Source of the DNA: Streptomyces sp. ATexAB-D23
GTDB lineage: Bacteria > Actinomycetota > Actinomycetes > Streptomycetales > Streptomycetaceae
Reading direction: 5' to 3'
Assembly: GCF_000373645.1 (NCBI RefSeq)
Contig: NZ_KB892011.1
Location: 1 to 64,000, forward strand
Length of the DNA: 64,000 nucleotides
The notes under the pieces are model-generated. The model was given only the letters and a program-made list of their open reading frames with translations. It was not told where the DNA came from and searched no databases. The translations under genes and the position numbers were made by a program. Shown in pieces: positions 1-7,623 of the stretch; position 1 is the first letter of the stretch; each line of letters starts with the position of its first letter.

Positions 1-255
1 CACGGCGGCCTGCTCGGCCTCGGACAGAACCTGATGGTCACCTGTGCGTCGGCCCCGCGGACGGGACAGCAGCGCGTCCCGTCCCCCCGCCCGCCACCTC
101 GCCCACCAGTTGTCCACGGCTCGGACCGACACCTTGAACAAGGTCGCGACCTCCGCCCGGTCCCTGCCCTCCACCAGCGCGGACACCGCCAGCAGACGCA
201 CAGCCTCCTGCGCATCTGGAGACCAGGTCCGCGCATCCCCCGCCAGATCACTCAC
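1..255 (-). CDS. IS630-type transposase, N-terminal part (cut by window edge)
   Basis: Reading leftward from a GTG at 255 there is an open frame of 85 codons that runs off the window. It contains an HTH_29/HTH_32-like region: residues near EAVRLLAVSALVEGRDRAEV, then VATLFKVSVRAVDNWWARW, then LLSRPRGRR. This is the usual start of IS630-family transposases in Streptomyces. The family moves by a DDE transposase and inserts at TA. The catalytic part lies outside the window, so activity cannot be judged. The element abuts the 3' end of the ABC ATPase remnant next to it and probably truncated that gene. The family call is good; the exact start is less sure. Confidence 0.7.
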   Translation of the reverse strand, partial: MSDLAGDARTWSPDAQEAVRLLAVSALVEGRDRAEVATLFKVSVRAVDNWWARWRAGGRDALLSRPRGRRTGDHQVLSEAEQAAV

Positions 256-975
256 ATGCTGTCAACGAGCCTGAACCCAAAGCGTTTCGGATCAATATGC
301 GGACCGTACGGTCGCAGAGCCGCTCCATCTGTGCGAGGTCGTGGGAGACGAGCAAGAACCTCCGGTTGCCCCGCAGTGCCGCCACGGACTCCTCGACGGT
401 GTCGCGGCTCCGCTCGTCCAGGGGGCTGGTCGGCTCGTCGAGCAGGAGAGCCGCTGTCTCAAGGGCCAAGGCACGGGCCAGGCACAGGCGCTGGCCGTTG
501 GACAGGGTCTGGGCGGACGTGTCAAGTCGGTCGGAAACCTCTCCCCACAGGCCCGCCTCACGCAGTGCCTGCTCGACGCGGTCGCGCAGCTCCGTCCGGG
601 ACGCCCGCACCAGGTGGCGGAGGCCGAAGAGAGTGTTGTCCAGGATGCTGCCGCCGAAGACCACGGGGGTTTGTGGCACCAGGACGGCGATGCTGCGCAG
701 GCCGGCGTCGCCCTTGCCGTGCTGGACGGGACGGTCGAGGATCCGTACCTCGCCCTGGCGACGGAGCCCGTGAGGCAGGAGGTCGACCAGAGCGCGCAGC
801 ACAGTGGACTTGCCGGCGCCGGACGGACCGCACAGACCGGTCGTTGACCCGGAGGCCAGCTCAAGGTGACCGGGCCCACCAGATGGCACAAGTCAACGGT
901 CAATTGCGGCCCACGGGCGCGGCGGGAGCTGTGCTGATGGACTCGTGCGCGGAGACTCGGCGGGGCTGTGCACAC
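248..975 (-). pseudogene. ABC transporter ATP-binding protein, frameshifted and 3'-truncated
   Basis: The frame ending at 248 has a complete nucleotide-binding core: Walker A GPSGAGKST, signature LSNGQ, Walker B ALLLDEPTSPLDE and H-loop LLVSHD. Its natural N-terminus seems to lie one frame away: upstream of about 860 the other frame reads LTVDLCHLVGPVTL, which would join to ELASGSTTGL after a one-base indel. At the other end the protein passes from CDRTVRI into unrelated sequence (LIRNALGSGSLTACE) at the IS630-type element. No permease gene is adjacent. I infer a dead gene; the substrate is unknown. A shorter functional protein starting at GTG 889 cannot be excluded, but it would lack the usual first strand and the C-terminus. 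Confidence 0.6.
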
Positions 976-995
976 GAGCGAGGTGCGTACGAATG

Positions 996-1039
996 AGGGG
1001 TCTTCTCTCCGCCACTGCCGTGGCGGAGAGAAGACCCCT
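996..1039. terminator. perfect 20-bp hairpin
   Basis: AGGGGTCTTCTCTCCGCCAC (996-1015), loop TGCC, then its exact reverse complement (1020-1039). It sits just past the stop of the DUF397 gene (- strand) and before the ABC remnant, so it most likely ends transcription of the XRE-DUF397 unit. There is no clear T-run, which is common for Streptomyces terminators. Confidence 0.65.
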
Positions 1040-1050
1040 GAACACTCGGG

Positions 1051-1266
1051 CTATGACGCGATAAAGCGCTCCCCGCTCACGCCACTGATGAACTGGCTCC
1101 AGCTGGCGGCCGGGAACACGACGGCCGCACCGTGGGGGACCTTGGAGTCCCGGATGGCCATCTGCCCATTGGGTAGACGGCCGCCTTCCACGCATGCGCC
1201 TCCCTGGTCGTTGCTGTAGCTCGATCGGAACCAGCTGACCCCAAGATCATCGGCCCTGGTCTGCAT
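1051..1266 (-). CDS. DUF397 domain-containing protein
   Basis: A 71-residue protein with the DUF397 pattern: WFRSSYSNDQGGACVE, then a short basic strand, MAIRDSKVPHGAAVVF, and SWSQFISGV near the end. DUF397 proteins are small actinobacterial partners usually encoded directly after an XRE/DUF5753 regulator, with which some are thought to interact. That is the arrangement here: its ATG (1266-1264) overlaps the TGA of the XRE gene by one base (TGATG), so the two are translationally coupled. A TTG three bases upstream is a possible alternative start. The molecular function is not established from sequence. Confidence 0.88.
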   Translation of the reverse strand: MQTRADDLGVSWFRSSYSNDQGGACVEGGRLPNGQMAIRDSKVPHGAAVVFPAASWSQFISGVSGERFIAS

Positions 1267-2165
1267 CAAATCTCCTTGCTTACGCGGTGGATCATGCTCA
1301 GAGACTCCTGATAGCCCGGAGCAAGTGCTTGAAGTTCACTGAATGCCGTCTCGTACTTCTTCACGTCATCATCGCGACGCGAGACGCCGGCGCCGACCAA
1401 GTTCTCGAGGTACACCATCGGTCGGAGGTTGGGGACTGGCGGCCCAAACCGCAGCAGAATGAAGGGACCGTTCATGCCGGGGTGATAGCCCAAGCTGAAC
1501 GGTACGACCTGCACCTTGACGTTGGGCAGGGAGCTGGCGATCTCCATGATGTGCTCCAGCTGCCCCTTCATCACCGAGCGGTCGGCGACCACGCGTCGCA
1601 GGACCGCCTCGTTGATGATCGCCACAAAGTCGAGAGGGTCAACCTTGCGATGCAAAACCTCCTGCCGAGTCATGCGTACCGCGACCAGGCGGTCGATCTG
1701 GTCGCTGGGAAGACCCGCGTGGGCCCTCTGGTGGATGGCTCGGACGTACGGTTCGGTCTGAAGCAGTCCAGGAACGAACTCGGCCTCGTAGCATCCCATC
1801 TTCTCGGCGGTGGCCTCCAGGCCGAGGTACGCCTTGAAGCCCGGCTGGATGACGTCACGCACTTCGGGGGATTGCCACCAGTCCTTCTTCGTCTTCGTGA
1901 CTGTGGCGTACCCAGCCAGGACTCGCTGCTTCTCGGGTGCTGCCCCGTAGATGTGGCACAGCGCTATGACGTCGGCCGGCTCAACTGATCCGCTGTCCGC
2001 CGTCTCCAGCCGAGTCAACTTCGAGCCGGCCCAGGACAGATGGCGGCATACCTCTGCGCCGGTCATCTTCTTCTGCAGCCGCAGCTGACGTAGCTCAACG
2101 CCCAGTTGGAGCCGACATAGAGCAGGCGTTGCTGCTTCGAAGGCCGATTCGGCCACTTCGATCAT
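1266..2165 (-). CDS. XRE-family regulator with DUF5753 C-terminal domain
   Basis: 299 residues. The N-terminus carries a helix-turn-helix (LGVELRQLRLQKKMTGAEVC, then SKLTRLETADSG). The remainder matches the DUF5753 domain of Scr1-type regulators (CYEAEFVPGLLQTEPYVRAI; MTRQEVLHRKVDP; VQVVPFSLGYHPGMNGPFIL). The family occurs many-fold per Streptomyces genome, next to DUF397 genes, and affects development and antibiotic production. I chose ATG 2165 because GGGAGGGTGCGGG lies just upstream and the HTH begins at the usual distance; the frame stays open further upstream to 2312. It forms a two-gene unit with the downstream DUF397 gene. Confidence 0.88.
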   Translation of the reverse strand: MIEVAESAFEAATPALCRLQLGVELRQLRLQKKMTGAEVCRHLSWAGSKLTRLETADSGSVEPADVIALCHIYGAAPEKQRVLAGYATVTKTKKDWWQSPEVRDVIQPGFKAYLGLEATAEKMGCYEAEFVPGLLQTEPYVRAIHQRAHAGLPSDQIDRLVAVRMTRQEVLHRKVDPLDFVAIINEAVLRRVVADRSVMKGQLEHIMEIASSLPNVKVQVVPFSLGYHPGMNGPFILLRFGPPVPNLRPMVYLENLVGAGVSRRDDDVKKYETAFSELQALAPGYQESLSMIHRVSKEI

Positions 2166-2916
2166 CCCGCACCCTCCCGAATCTTGGACCCGGTCTGACG
2201 GTGAACGTTCGAGTTGCGCAACGCAGCTTCTCCTGACACATGCAACGTTCGGCTGATTCGCAGAACTATCTTGCGGGGCAGTAAAGTTTGCAGAGAAAAT
2301 CGTCTCAAGCAATTGCTTATAAGAGCTTCCACGATAGGTCTTGCGCTGTCATGATGTCTGCGGATCGAGTGCACTGGGTCACCGGCCGACACTCATGGTT
2401 GCCATTCCCGTCTGCTGCATGTCGGTAGCCCTTCGTGGGAGCGCTTGCAGCACGACGACCTCCGACGAAGCCGAGGCCAGCAATGCGCCAGAGCAATGCC
2501 CGCACCATGTGGAACTGGATGAGCGAGGTACGCCCCGAGCGTGTGCGAGGGGTCGACAACGCGGCCAGTTCCGTCCCCAACCCGTACGCACTCGTAGCTG
2601 CCGTACGTCGCTCCCAGGTGGACCGGCGCGTAGAGCAGATCCGCAGTTGCCACCGGACGCCAAGGGTGTGCCTATACGCTTTATCCGGCGACGGTGAGAG
2701 CCCGACTGCATCGCTCAAGTCTGCTGCGGCCTACGCCGAAGCGCGGGGCAGCGGGCTCCCAGCGGAGCCGGATGCGGCCGAGCGGGAGTCGCGGGACATC
2801 GGGGGCGAGCCAGTAAAGTGCGGTGCCGGCGCCAGGGTGTCTGCGTAGCTCGTCGCGAAACGATCTTGGGCTCGTCTCCGCAGACACCCCTTGGGTCACA
2901 CCACCAGGAGGAACCA
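2166..2916. other. gap with only degraded coding traces
   Basis: No intact gene is convincing here. On the - strand, 2393-2653 starts like a gene (GTG, then LLYAPVHLGATYGSYECVRV and VVDPSHTLGAYL with good G/C third-position bias), but the bias collapses after GAYL and the tail looks like another frame, which suggests a frameshifted relic. A second short - strand frame (2681-2899) has moderate codon bias and no recognisable family. At the right end an inverted repeat, GGGTGTCTGCG (2835-2845) with CGCAGACACCC (2879-2889), lies just upstream of the next gene and could be an upstream terminator or a leader structure. Confidence 0.35.
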
Positions 2917-3306
2917 GTGCCGAACCCGCAGCCGCTCACCCCCGAGGAGAGGCTCGCTGACGCGAAGAGGCTGCTGAGCCTTCCGCCTGTTGTCGTGATC
3001 TGCGGTTCCACCCGGTTCATGACCGAGATGGCCGAGGCGGATCTGAGGGAGACGACAGACGGAAGGATCGTCGTCAAACCGGGCTGTGACATGAAGTCGC
3101 CGCACGGACTCTGGGCTGATCCGGTCGAGGCCGAGGCGCTGAAGGTTCGACTCGATGATCTGCACCGGGCGAAGATCCGGCTCGCTGATGAGGTGCTCGT
3201 AGTCGGCGACTACATCGGAGACAGCACCCGAGCGGAAATCGCCTACGCCCGGTCGCTGGGCAAGCCCGTACGGTTCACGCACCCCGAAGTAGACCCTGAA
3301 GCCTGA
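2917..3306 (+). CDS. nucleoside 2-deoxyribosyltransferase-like protein
   Basis: 129 residues. The start is GTG 2917 because AGGAGG sits at 2906-2911, five bases upstream. The core reads PPVVVICGSTRFM near residue 25, then ADPVEAEALKVRLDDLHRAKI, ADEVLVVGDYIGDSTRAEIAYA and GKPVRF. This is the Rossmann-like fold of nucleoside deoxyribosyltransferases and DUF4406, with the ICGSTRF nucleotide loop and the acidic DYIGDST.RAE segment. Such proteins occur in phages and genomic islands and may act on nucleotides, but no substrate can be assigned. It stands alone between degraded DNA and a convergent operon. Confidence 0.72.
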   Translation: MPNPQPLTPEERLADAKRLLSLPPVVVICGSTRFMTEMAEADLRETTDGRIVVKPGCDMKSPHGLWADPVEAEALKVRLDDLHRAKIRLADEVLVVGDYIGDSTRAEIAYARSLGKPVRFTHPEVDPEA

Positions 3307-3330
3307 CCGCCCCCCTGCCTGGAGATTCTG

Positions 3331-3456
3331 ATGCTCTGCGGCTTCCACCGCACGGTCTCCTACGTCACCAACGGGCTGCGGCTTCCCCTTGAGACGTGGG
3401 CGGCACGGTTCTCGCAGTGCGGTGCCGCCTCGGACGCGGGTTACTTGCCGCTGTAG
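3331..3456 (+). CDS. possible small ORF, 41 residues
   Basis: ATG 3331 is preceded by TGGAG at a plausible distance and the frame is open for 41 residues (MLCGFHRTVSYVTNGLRLPL and onward). It lies 24 bases after the deoxyribosyltransferase-like gene and overlaps the 3' end of the convergent aldo/keto reductase by 16 bases. No family is recognised. Its position and ribosome site make it possible, but it could be chance. Confidence 0.25.
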   Translation: MLCGFHRTVSYVTNGLRLPLETWAARFSQCGAASDAGYLPL

Positions 3457-4298
3457 ACGGGGAAGGCTGCGTGCTCGCCGTAGTCCCGCTCGTCGAGCGT
3501 GCGCAGCGTGGTCATGTCCGCTTCGGAGATCTCGAAGTCGACATCGGCGTTGGAGCGCATGTGCTCGGGATTCGCCGTCTTCGGCAGCGGCTGGGTGCCC
3601 AGTTGCAGGGCGTAGCGGATGCACAGCTGCGGGACGCCGACCGCGTACTTCTCGGCGATCGCGGTGATCCGGCGGCTGCGGAGGAGCGTGCCGTGCGCGA
3701 TCGGCGAGTACGCCTGTACGAGGATGTTCCGCTCCTCGCAGAAGGTCAGCAGCTCGGCCGGGGTGTTTCCGGCGTGCAGGAGTACCTGGTTCACGTGCGG
3801 TGCCACGGTCCCGTGGGCGAGAATGTTCTCCAGGTCGGAGCGGAGGAAGTTCGAGACTCCGATGGCGCGGATCCTGCCCGCCCTGTGGGCCTCCTCCAGT
3901 GCGCGCCACGCCTGGCGGTTGCCCTCGGCGTAGTCGCCGCCACGGAAGTCGTCCCACGGCTGCGGGGCGTGGATCAGCATCAGGTCGATGTAGCCGATGT
4001 CCAGCGTCGCCAGTGATGCGTCGATCGCGGCGACCGCCGGGTCGAAGTCCTTGATGTCCGCCGCCAGCTTCGTGGATACGAACAGGTCTTCGCGAGCGAC
4101 GCCGCTGGTGCGGATGCCCTCCCCGACCCCGTGCTCATTGCCGTATGCCTGAGCGGTGTCGATGTTGCGGTAGCCGGTCCCGATCGCCGCGCGCACGGCG
4201 TCGGATGCCTTGTCGTCGTCGATGAACCACGTGCCCAGGCCGAGCTTCGGTATCCCGACGCCGTTGGACAGGGTGTAGGTCTCGGTCAGGATGCTCAT
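3441..4298 (-). CDS. aldo/keto reductase
   Basis: 285 residues, a normal length for the family. It reduces carbonyls with NADPH in the cytoplasm. The AKR signature is clear: KLGLGTWFIDDD, the catalytic Asp and Tyr in GYRNIDTAQAYGNE, Lys in VSTKLAAD, and His in DLMLIHAPQPW, followed by AIGVSNFLRSDLENIL and a C-terminal cofactor segment PLPKTANPEHMRSN. The ATG overlaps the stop of the upstream cupin gene (ATGA), so the two are one unit. In related genomes this pair travels with a carboxymuconolactone decarboxylase gene and an XRE/MmyB regulator; here both of those are decayed. The physiological substrate is unknown. Confidence 0.9.
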   Translation of the reverse strand: MSILTETYTLSNGVGIPKLGLGTWFIDDDKASDAVRAAIGTGYRNIDTAQAYGNEHGVGEGIRTSGVAREDLFVSTKLAADIKDFDPAVAAIDASLATLDIGYIDLMLIHAPQPWDDFRGGDYAEGNRQAWRALEEAHRAGRIRAIGVSNFLRSDLENILAHGTVAPHVNQVLLHAGNTPAELLTFCEERNILVQAYSPIAHGTLLRSRRITAIAEKYAVGVPQLCIRYALQLGTQPLPKTANPEHMRSNADVDFEISEADMTTLRTLDERDYGEHAAFPVYSGK

Positions 4299-4729
4299 GC
4301 GTTCTCTCCGCTCTTCGGCAGTCGGCCGTACACCTCGTCGGTGACGGGCTCCAGCCACTCGTTGCTGACGTCTTCTCCCGGCGTGATGAAGGCGACGTGG
4401 GAGAACCACGAGTCGGCCTTCGCGCCGTGCCAGTGTTTGGTGCCCGCCGGGACGCGGATCGCGGTGCCCGGCTCCATGCCGACCGGGTCCTGCCCCTTTG
4501 CCTGGTACCAGCCGCTGCCGGCCGTGCACAGCAGGACCTGATCACCGCCGCCGCCCGTGCCGTGGTGGATGTGCCAGTTGTTGCGGCAGCCCGGCTCGAA
4601 CGACACGTTGCTGACCGGCACGCTTCCGCCGGCCAGGAGCGCCAGGTAGCTCTGCCCGATGAAGTTCTCGGCGTAGGCGTCGTTGGTCTCTCCGAGCGGA
4701 AACATCTGCTCGAATCCGTGGTCGGTCAT
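4295..4729 (-). CDS. cupin-domain protein
   Basis: 144 residues with a single cupin barrel. Motif 1 is WHIHHGTGGGGDQVLLCTAGSG (residues about 52-73) and motif 2 is PGTAIRVPAGTKHWHGA, together supplying the His/Glu-type metal ligands; it ends ITPGEDVSNEWLEPVTDEVY, typical of the carboxymuconolactone-decarboxylase-associated cupins. ATG 4729 is preferred over the in-frame ATG 4747 because GGAGG lies eight bases upstream of it. It overlaps the aldo/keto reductase start by four bases. Probably a small metal-dependent isomerase, oxygenase or binding protein acting with the reductase. Confidence 0.88.
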   Translation of the reverse strand: MTDHGFEQMFPLGETNDAYAENFIGQSYLALLAGGSVPVSNVSFEPGCRNNWHIHHGTGGGGDQVLLCTAGSGWYQAKGQDPVGMEPGTAIRVPAGTKHWHGAKADSWFSHVAFITPGEDVSNEWLEPVTDEVYGRLPKSGENA

Positions 4730-4800
4730 ATCGGCTGCCTCCGTCATCCTGATGGTGTTGTGCCTGCTCCGGAACGCCTCGGCGGGCTGGATCCGGTGTC

Positions 4801-4875
4801 CACGGCGTTGGGCCGTCCGGCGTAGGAGGCCAGGTGGGTGATGGCCTCGCTCAGCTCGTCCTCGCGCAGTCGTCC
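4801..4875 (-). pseudogene. carboxymuconolactone decarboxylase remnant
   Basis: In the - strand a stretch of about 25 residues reads LREDELSEAITHLASYAGRPNAV. This closely resembles the conserved helix of carboxymuconolactone decarboxylase (AhpD-like) proteins, usually LTxxELxEAITHLAFYAGWPNA. The sequence on both sides does not continue the family. The CMD gene normally precedes the cupin and reductase genes in this operon, so I read this as the last piece of a deleted first gene. The family's CxxC-type catalytic region is gone. Confidence 0.6.
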
Positions 4876-5057
4876 TCGGGTAGCCCGTTCTCGGGCAGCT
4901 CGTTGTCCTTCTCCTTCGGTGACGTGCTGTCGTACCGAATTCCACGCTGCCACGCCTGCCGGCGCGCGTGCAGAGGGGAATGTCTTCCCGGGAGAAGGAC
5001 ATCCTGGGAAGAATTCCTCCCCCTCACTGCTGGTGCGTTCACTGCCAGACTGGAGGC

Positions 5058-5324
5058 ATGAGCCCATCGCCGCATCTGAACGAGCCGGGAGAGTTCCTCA
5101 AGGCACGCCGCTCCGAGCTGACCCCCCGCGCCGTGGGCCTGCCCGAGACCCTTGACCATCCCGTCGCCGGGCAGCTGTCACTGGACTGGGACACCCTCAC
5201 CGCCGCCACCGACCCCGGCCAGCAGCTCGTCGTATGGACCGCCGAGGCCGGATCACCCACCTACGACCGGCTGCGCGTCCTCGCCCCGTGGGCCGCCGAC
5301 CACGCGATCTCGTCGGCCTCCTGA
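5058..5324 (+). pseudogene. XRE/MmyB-type regulator with internal deletion
   Basis: ATG 5058 follows GGAGG closely. The first 30 residues (LNEPGEFLKARRSELTPRAVGLPE) are the start of the XRE helix-turn-helix family with an MmyB-like ligand domain. The frame then jumps to HPVAGQLSLDWDTLTAATDP and QQLVVWTAEAGSPTYDRLRV, which is the extreme C-terminus of the same family. About 200 middle residues, including most of the HTH and the ligand pocket, are missing although the frame is intact. It is divergent from the cupin-reductase operon, the usual place of its regulator. An 88-residue product could be made but should not bind DNA normally. Confidence 0.65.
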
Positions 5325-5445
5325 ACCGGCTTGCAGCGCGTGGCGCGGATCGCCCCTCGCCGGCGCCGGAGCGCATCCGCAGCCGGAAACGACGGCTGGG
5401 CGGGCGATGACTGTTCCGCCGGCGACGTCCCTCCGGTGAGGAGTG

Positions 5446-5640
5446 GGTGGCATCATGGCTGGTGACTTGGGCGGCAGCGCTCCGAGGAAACCGGTGTGAA
5501 TCCGGTGCGGTACCGCCACTGTGATCGGCGAGCGGATCCCGATGTGCCACTGCCCCACGCGGGCGGGGGCGCCGGGGCGAGCGCTCACCCGAGAGCCAGA
5601 GACTCACGCTGTCGCCCCCTCGACGTACCTCCGGGGCGGA
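5446..5640 (+). promoter_or_regulatory. cobalamin riboswitch
   Basis: The conserved core is readable: GAGGAAACCGGTGTGAATCC, then GGTGCGGTACCGCCACTGTG and, downstream, GAGAGCCAGAGACTC. These match the GAATCCGG.., CGGTCCCGCCACTGT and AGCCAGGAGACC elements of the AdoCbl/B12 aptamer. It ends about 30 bases before the ATG of the ferredoxin-like gene at 5668, whose GGGAGG site could be masked. It probably reduces expression of that gene and the next when cobalamin is plentiful. The outer limits are approximate. Confidence 0.9.
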
Positions 5641-5667
5641 ACTCCCCGGCGAGAGGGAGGACGCGGC

Positions 5668-6060
5668 ATGCTTGAACAGCCCGCCGACGAGAACGAACCG
5701 ACAGCGGACCGGGCGGTCCCGTGCCGGGTGGTGGTGTGCCGCGACTGCTGCTGCGGGACCGTGAAGGTCGACGCCGATCACGCGGCGCAGACCGCGCGGT
5801 TGCGGGAGATCGCCCCGGTGCGGATCTCCGAGTGCCTGGACGTGTGCGATCAGGCCAACGTCGTCGTCGTGCAGCCCTCGGCGGCCGGACGGGCGGCAGG
5901 CGCCCGCCCGGTCTGGCTCGGGCTGGTCAATGACCCGGCAGCGACTGAGGACATAGTGGAATGGGTGCGGGCCGGCGGGCCGGGTGTCGCGGCCCGCCCC
6001 GAGATCCTGGACCTCTATGTGATCGCCGCGCCCCGCCGCGTCGGGACAGCGGCCTCATGA
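5668..6060 (+). CDS. (2Fe-2S) ferredoxin domain-containing protein
   Basis: 130 residues. RBS GGGAGG (5655-5660) precedes ATG 5668. The fold is the thioredoxin-like 2Fe-2S type: VPCRVVVCRDCCCGTVKVD near the N-terminus and ISECLDVCDQANVVVV in the middle supply the cysteines, and the C-terminus has PVWLGLVNDPAATEDIVEWV. It lies directly under a cobalamin riboswitch and its stop overlaps the start of the FhuF-like gene (ATGA), so the two Fe-S proteins form one B12-regulated unit. Inference: an electron carrier for reduction of imported or newly made corrinoid. The partner is not proven. Confidence 0.82.
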   Translation: MLEQPADENEPTADRAVPCRVVVCRDCCCGTVKVDADHAAQTARLREIAPVRISECLDVCDQANVVVVQPSAAGRAAGARPVWLGLVNDPAATEDIVEWVRAGGPGVAARPEILDLYVIAAPRRVGTAAS

Positions 6061-6785
6061 ACGGCGGCCGGGGCACGGCGGACGACGTACCGATGGACGA
6101 CGTACCGGCGGACGAGATCGTCGAGGCGTTGCGGGACGTCGCGCGGCTGGGAGGCTTCTTCGCCCTCGATACGGTCCGGGGGCTCGCGTCCGGCTCCGGC
6201 TCCGGCTCCGGTGAGGAGCGTCTCACCCGGGAGGGTTTCGCGGCGCGGGCCAGGACCGTCAACGAACGCTACGGCACTGCCGAAACCCGTATCGGCGTCT
6301 CCATCGCCCACCTCGGACTCGCGGCACGCCTGTGGTCGCCGGTCCTCGCCTGCGCCCTGGTCCACGGGATCGTGCCGGTGATGACCACCGTGGAATGGGC
6401 CGGCGACGGCTCAGCCCTTCGGCTGGCCGGGCCGCGGGGCAGCCGTGTCCCCCGGTCCGGGTCGTCACCGGCGGACGCCGTAACCGCGCAGACCGACGGC
6501 GTCCTCCAGCGCGTCGAGAGCCACCTGCCCGTCAAGATGGCGCCCCGGCTGCTCGCGGGGAACTCCGCTTCCGCGCTGGCCGGCTCCGCGGCGCAGCTGC
6601 TGAGGTCCCGGCCCGGCCTGCGGGCGCCGCTCACCGAGCTGACACGGGAACTCCTGGAGACCGGACGGCTGCCCGGGACCGGCCGGATCACCGGCCCCGA
6701 GCTGACCTTCCGCCGCCGCAGTTGCTGCCTGTACTACCGGGCGCCGAACGGCTCGAAGTGCGGGGACTGCTGCCTGGCCCGGTGA
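6057..6785 (+). CDS. (2Fe-2S)-binding protein, FhuF-like reductase
   Basis: 242 residues. The C-terminus SCCLYYRAPNGSKCGDCCLA has the C-C-x10-C-x2-C pattern of FhuF-type ferric-siderophore reductases, where the four cysteines bind a 2Fe-2S cluster. The middle (RIGVSIAHLGLAARLWSPVL; LLAGNSASALAGSAAQLL) also fits that family. Residues around 42-50 are an SGSGSGSG linker. The gene overlaps the upstream ferredoxin-like gene by four bases and shares its cobalamin riboswitch. Because both this unit and the facing importer are B12-controlled, the likely target is cobalt corrinoid rather than a ferric siderophore; this is inference. Confidence 0.82.
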   Translation: MNGGRGTADDVPMDDVPADEIVEALRDVARLGGFFALDTVRGLASGSGSGSGEERLTREGFAARARTVNERYGTAETRIGVSIAHLGLAARLWSPVLACALVHGIVPVMTTVEWAGDGSALRLAGPRGSRVPRSGSSPADAVTAQTDGVLQRVESHLPVKMAPRLLAGNSASALAGSAAQLLRSRPGLRAPLTELTRELLETGRLPGTGRITGPELTFRRRSCCLYYRAPNGSKCGDCCLAR

Positions 6786-6822
6786 CCGGGCCCGGTCGCG
6801 AGACCAGGCACCGGACCGGAGG

Positions 6823-7623
6823 TCACCTCTCCGCGCCGGGCAACGGCCCGTCCGCCGGCAGGAACGTCACCTGGGGGCGGCCCGTGCGGGGATGCACCGC
6901 GACCTCGGCCGTCACCTCGTAGACCTCCGCGAGCAGGCGCGGAGTGAGCACCTCGTGCGGCGGTCCGGACGCGACGACACCGCCGTCGCGCAGAACGTAC
7001 AGGCGATCGCAGTAGTACGCGGCCAGGTTGAGGTCGTGCAGGGCGACGAGAACCGTCGCGGGCAGTCGGCGCAGCGCGGTCAGGATCTCCAACTGATGGC
7101 GGATGTCCAGGTGGTTGGTCGGTTCGTCCAGGACGAGCAGCGACGGCTCCTGGGCCAGGGCACGGGCGATCAGCACCCGTTGCCGCTCGCCGCCGGAGAG
7201 ATGGTCGAAGGGGCGGTCGGCCAGGGTGACGGCGTCGACCGAGGCGAGCGCCGTCTCGATCGTGGCGGCGTCCTCGGCCGTGTCGCCCGACAGGAGCCGC
7301 TTGTGCGGGGTCCGGCCCATCGCGACGACTTCCCGCACATTCAGATCGAGGCCGGACGGGGTGTCCTGCACCACCGCGGCCAGTGTGCGCGCGAGCCGGC
7401 GTGGGGGCAGGGTCCAGGCGTCGGAGCCGTCGACGCGGACCGTTCCGTCCTCCGGGCGCAGGACGCGGTAGACGGCGCGCAGCAGGCTCGACTTGCCACT
7501 GCCGTTCGGGCCGACGAGGCCGATGGTCTCGCCGGGACGGGCCGTGAGCGTGACGTCGTGGACCAGCCGCAGGGTGCCGGCCGTGAGTGTGACGCCCTCG
7601 ACGCGCAGTTCGGCCGCCGTCAT
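6823..7623 (-). CDS. cobalamin-type ABC importer, ATP-binding protein (BtuD-like)
   Basis: 266 residues, normal for FepC/BtuD ATPases. Walker A GLVGPNGSGKSSL (residues about 35-47), Q-loop AAVVQDTPSG, signature LSGGERQR, Walker B LLVLDEPTNHLD and H-loop VALHDLNLA are all present. The ATG overlaps the stop of the permease gene (ATGA). It is the last gene of a three-gene unit (binding protein, FecCD permease, ATPase) led by a cobalamin riboswitch, so it most likely powers corrinoid uptake at the inner face of the membrane. Sequence alone would also allow a ferric-siderophore substrate; the riboswitch decides in favour of B12. Confidence 0.9.
   Translation of the reverse strand: MTAAELRVEGVTLTAGTLRLVHDVTLTARPGETIGLVGPNGSGKSSLLRAVYRVLRPEDGTVRVDGSDAWTLPPRRLARTLAAVVQDTPSGLDLNVREVVAMGRTPHKRLLSGDTAEDAATIETALASVDAVTLADRPFDHLSGGERQRVLIARALAQEPSLLVLDEPTNHLDIRHQLEILTALRRLPATVLVALHDLNLAAYYCDRLYVLRDGGVVASGPPHEVLTPRLLAEVYEVTAEVAVHPRTGRPQVTFLPADGPLPGAER

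Noticed and set aside
34..996. Long open frame on the + strand over the ABC ATPase remnant
   Set aside because: It is the antisense of clear Walker-motif coding and has an Arg/Pro-rich composition typical of shadow frames in high-GC DNA.
2681..2899. 72-residue - strand frame with moderate codon bias
   Set aside because: No family, and its start overlaps the leader and ribosome site of the gene at 2917. Kept only as a possible relic in the gap note.
2896..3957. 1-kb - strand frame across the deoxyribosyltransferase-like and reductase genes
   Set aside because: It overlaps two genes with recognisable families in other frames and has Arg-rich, family-free sequence.
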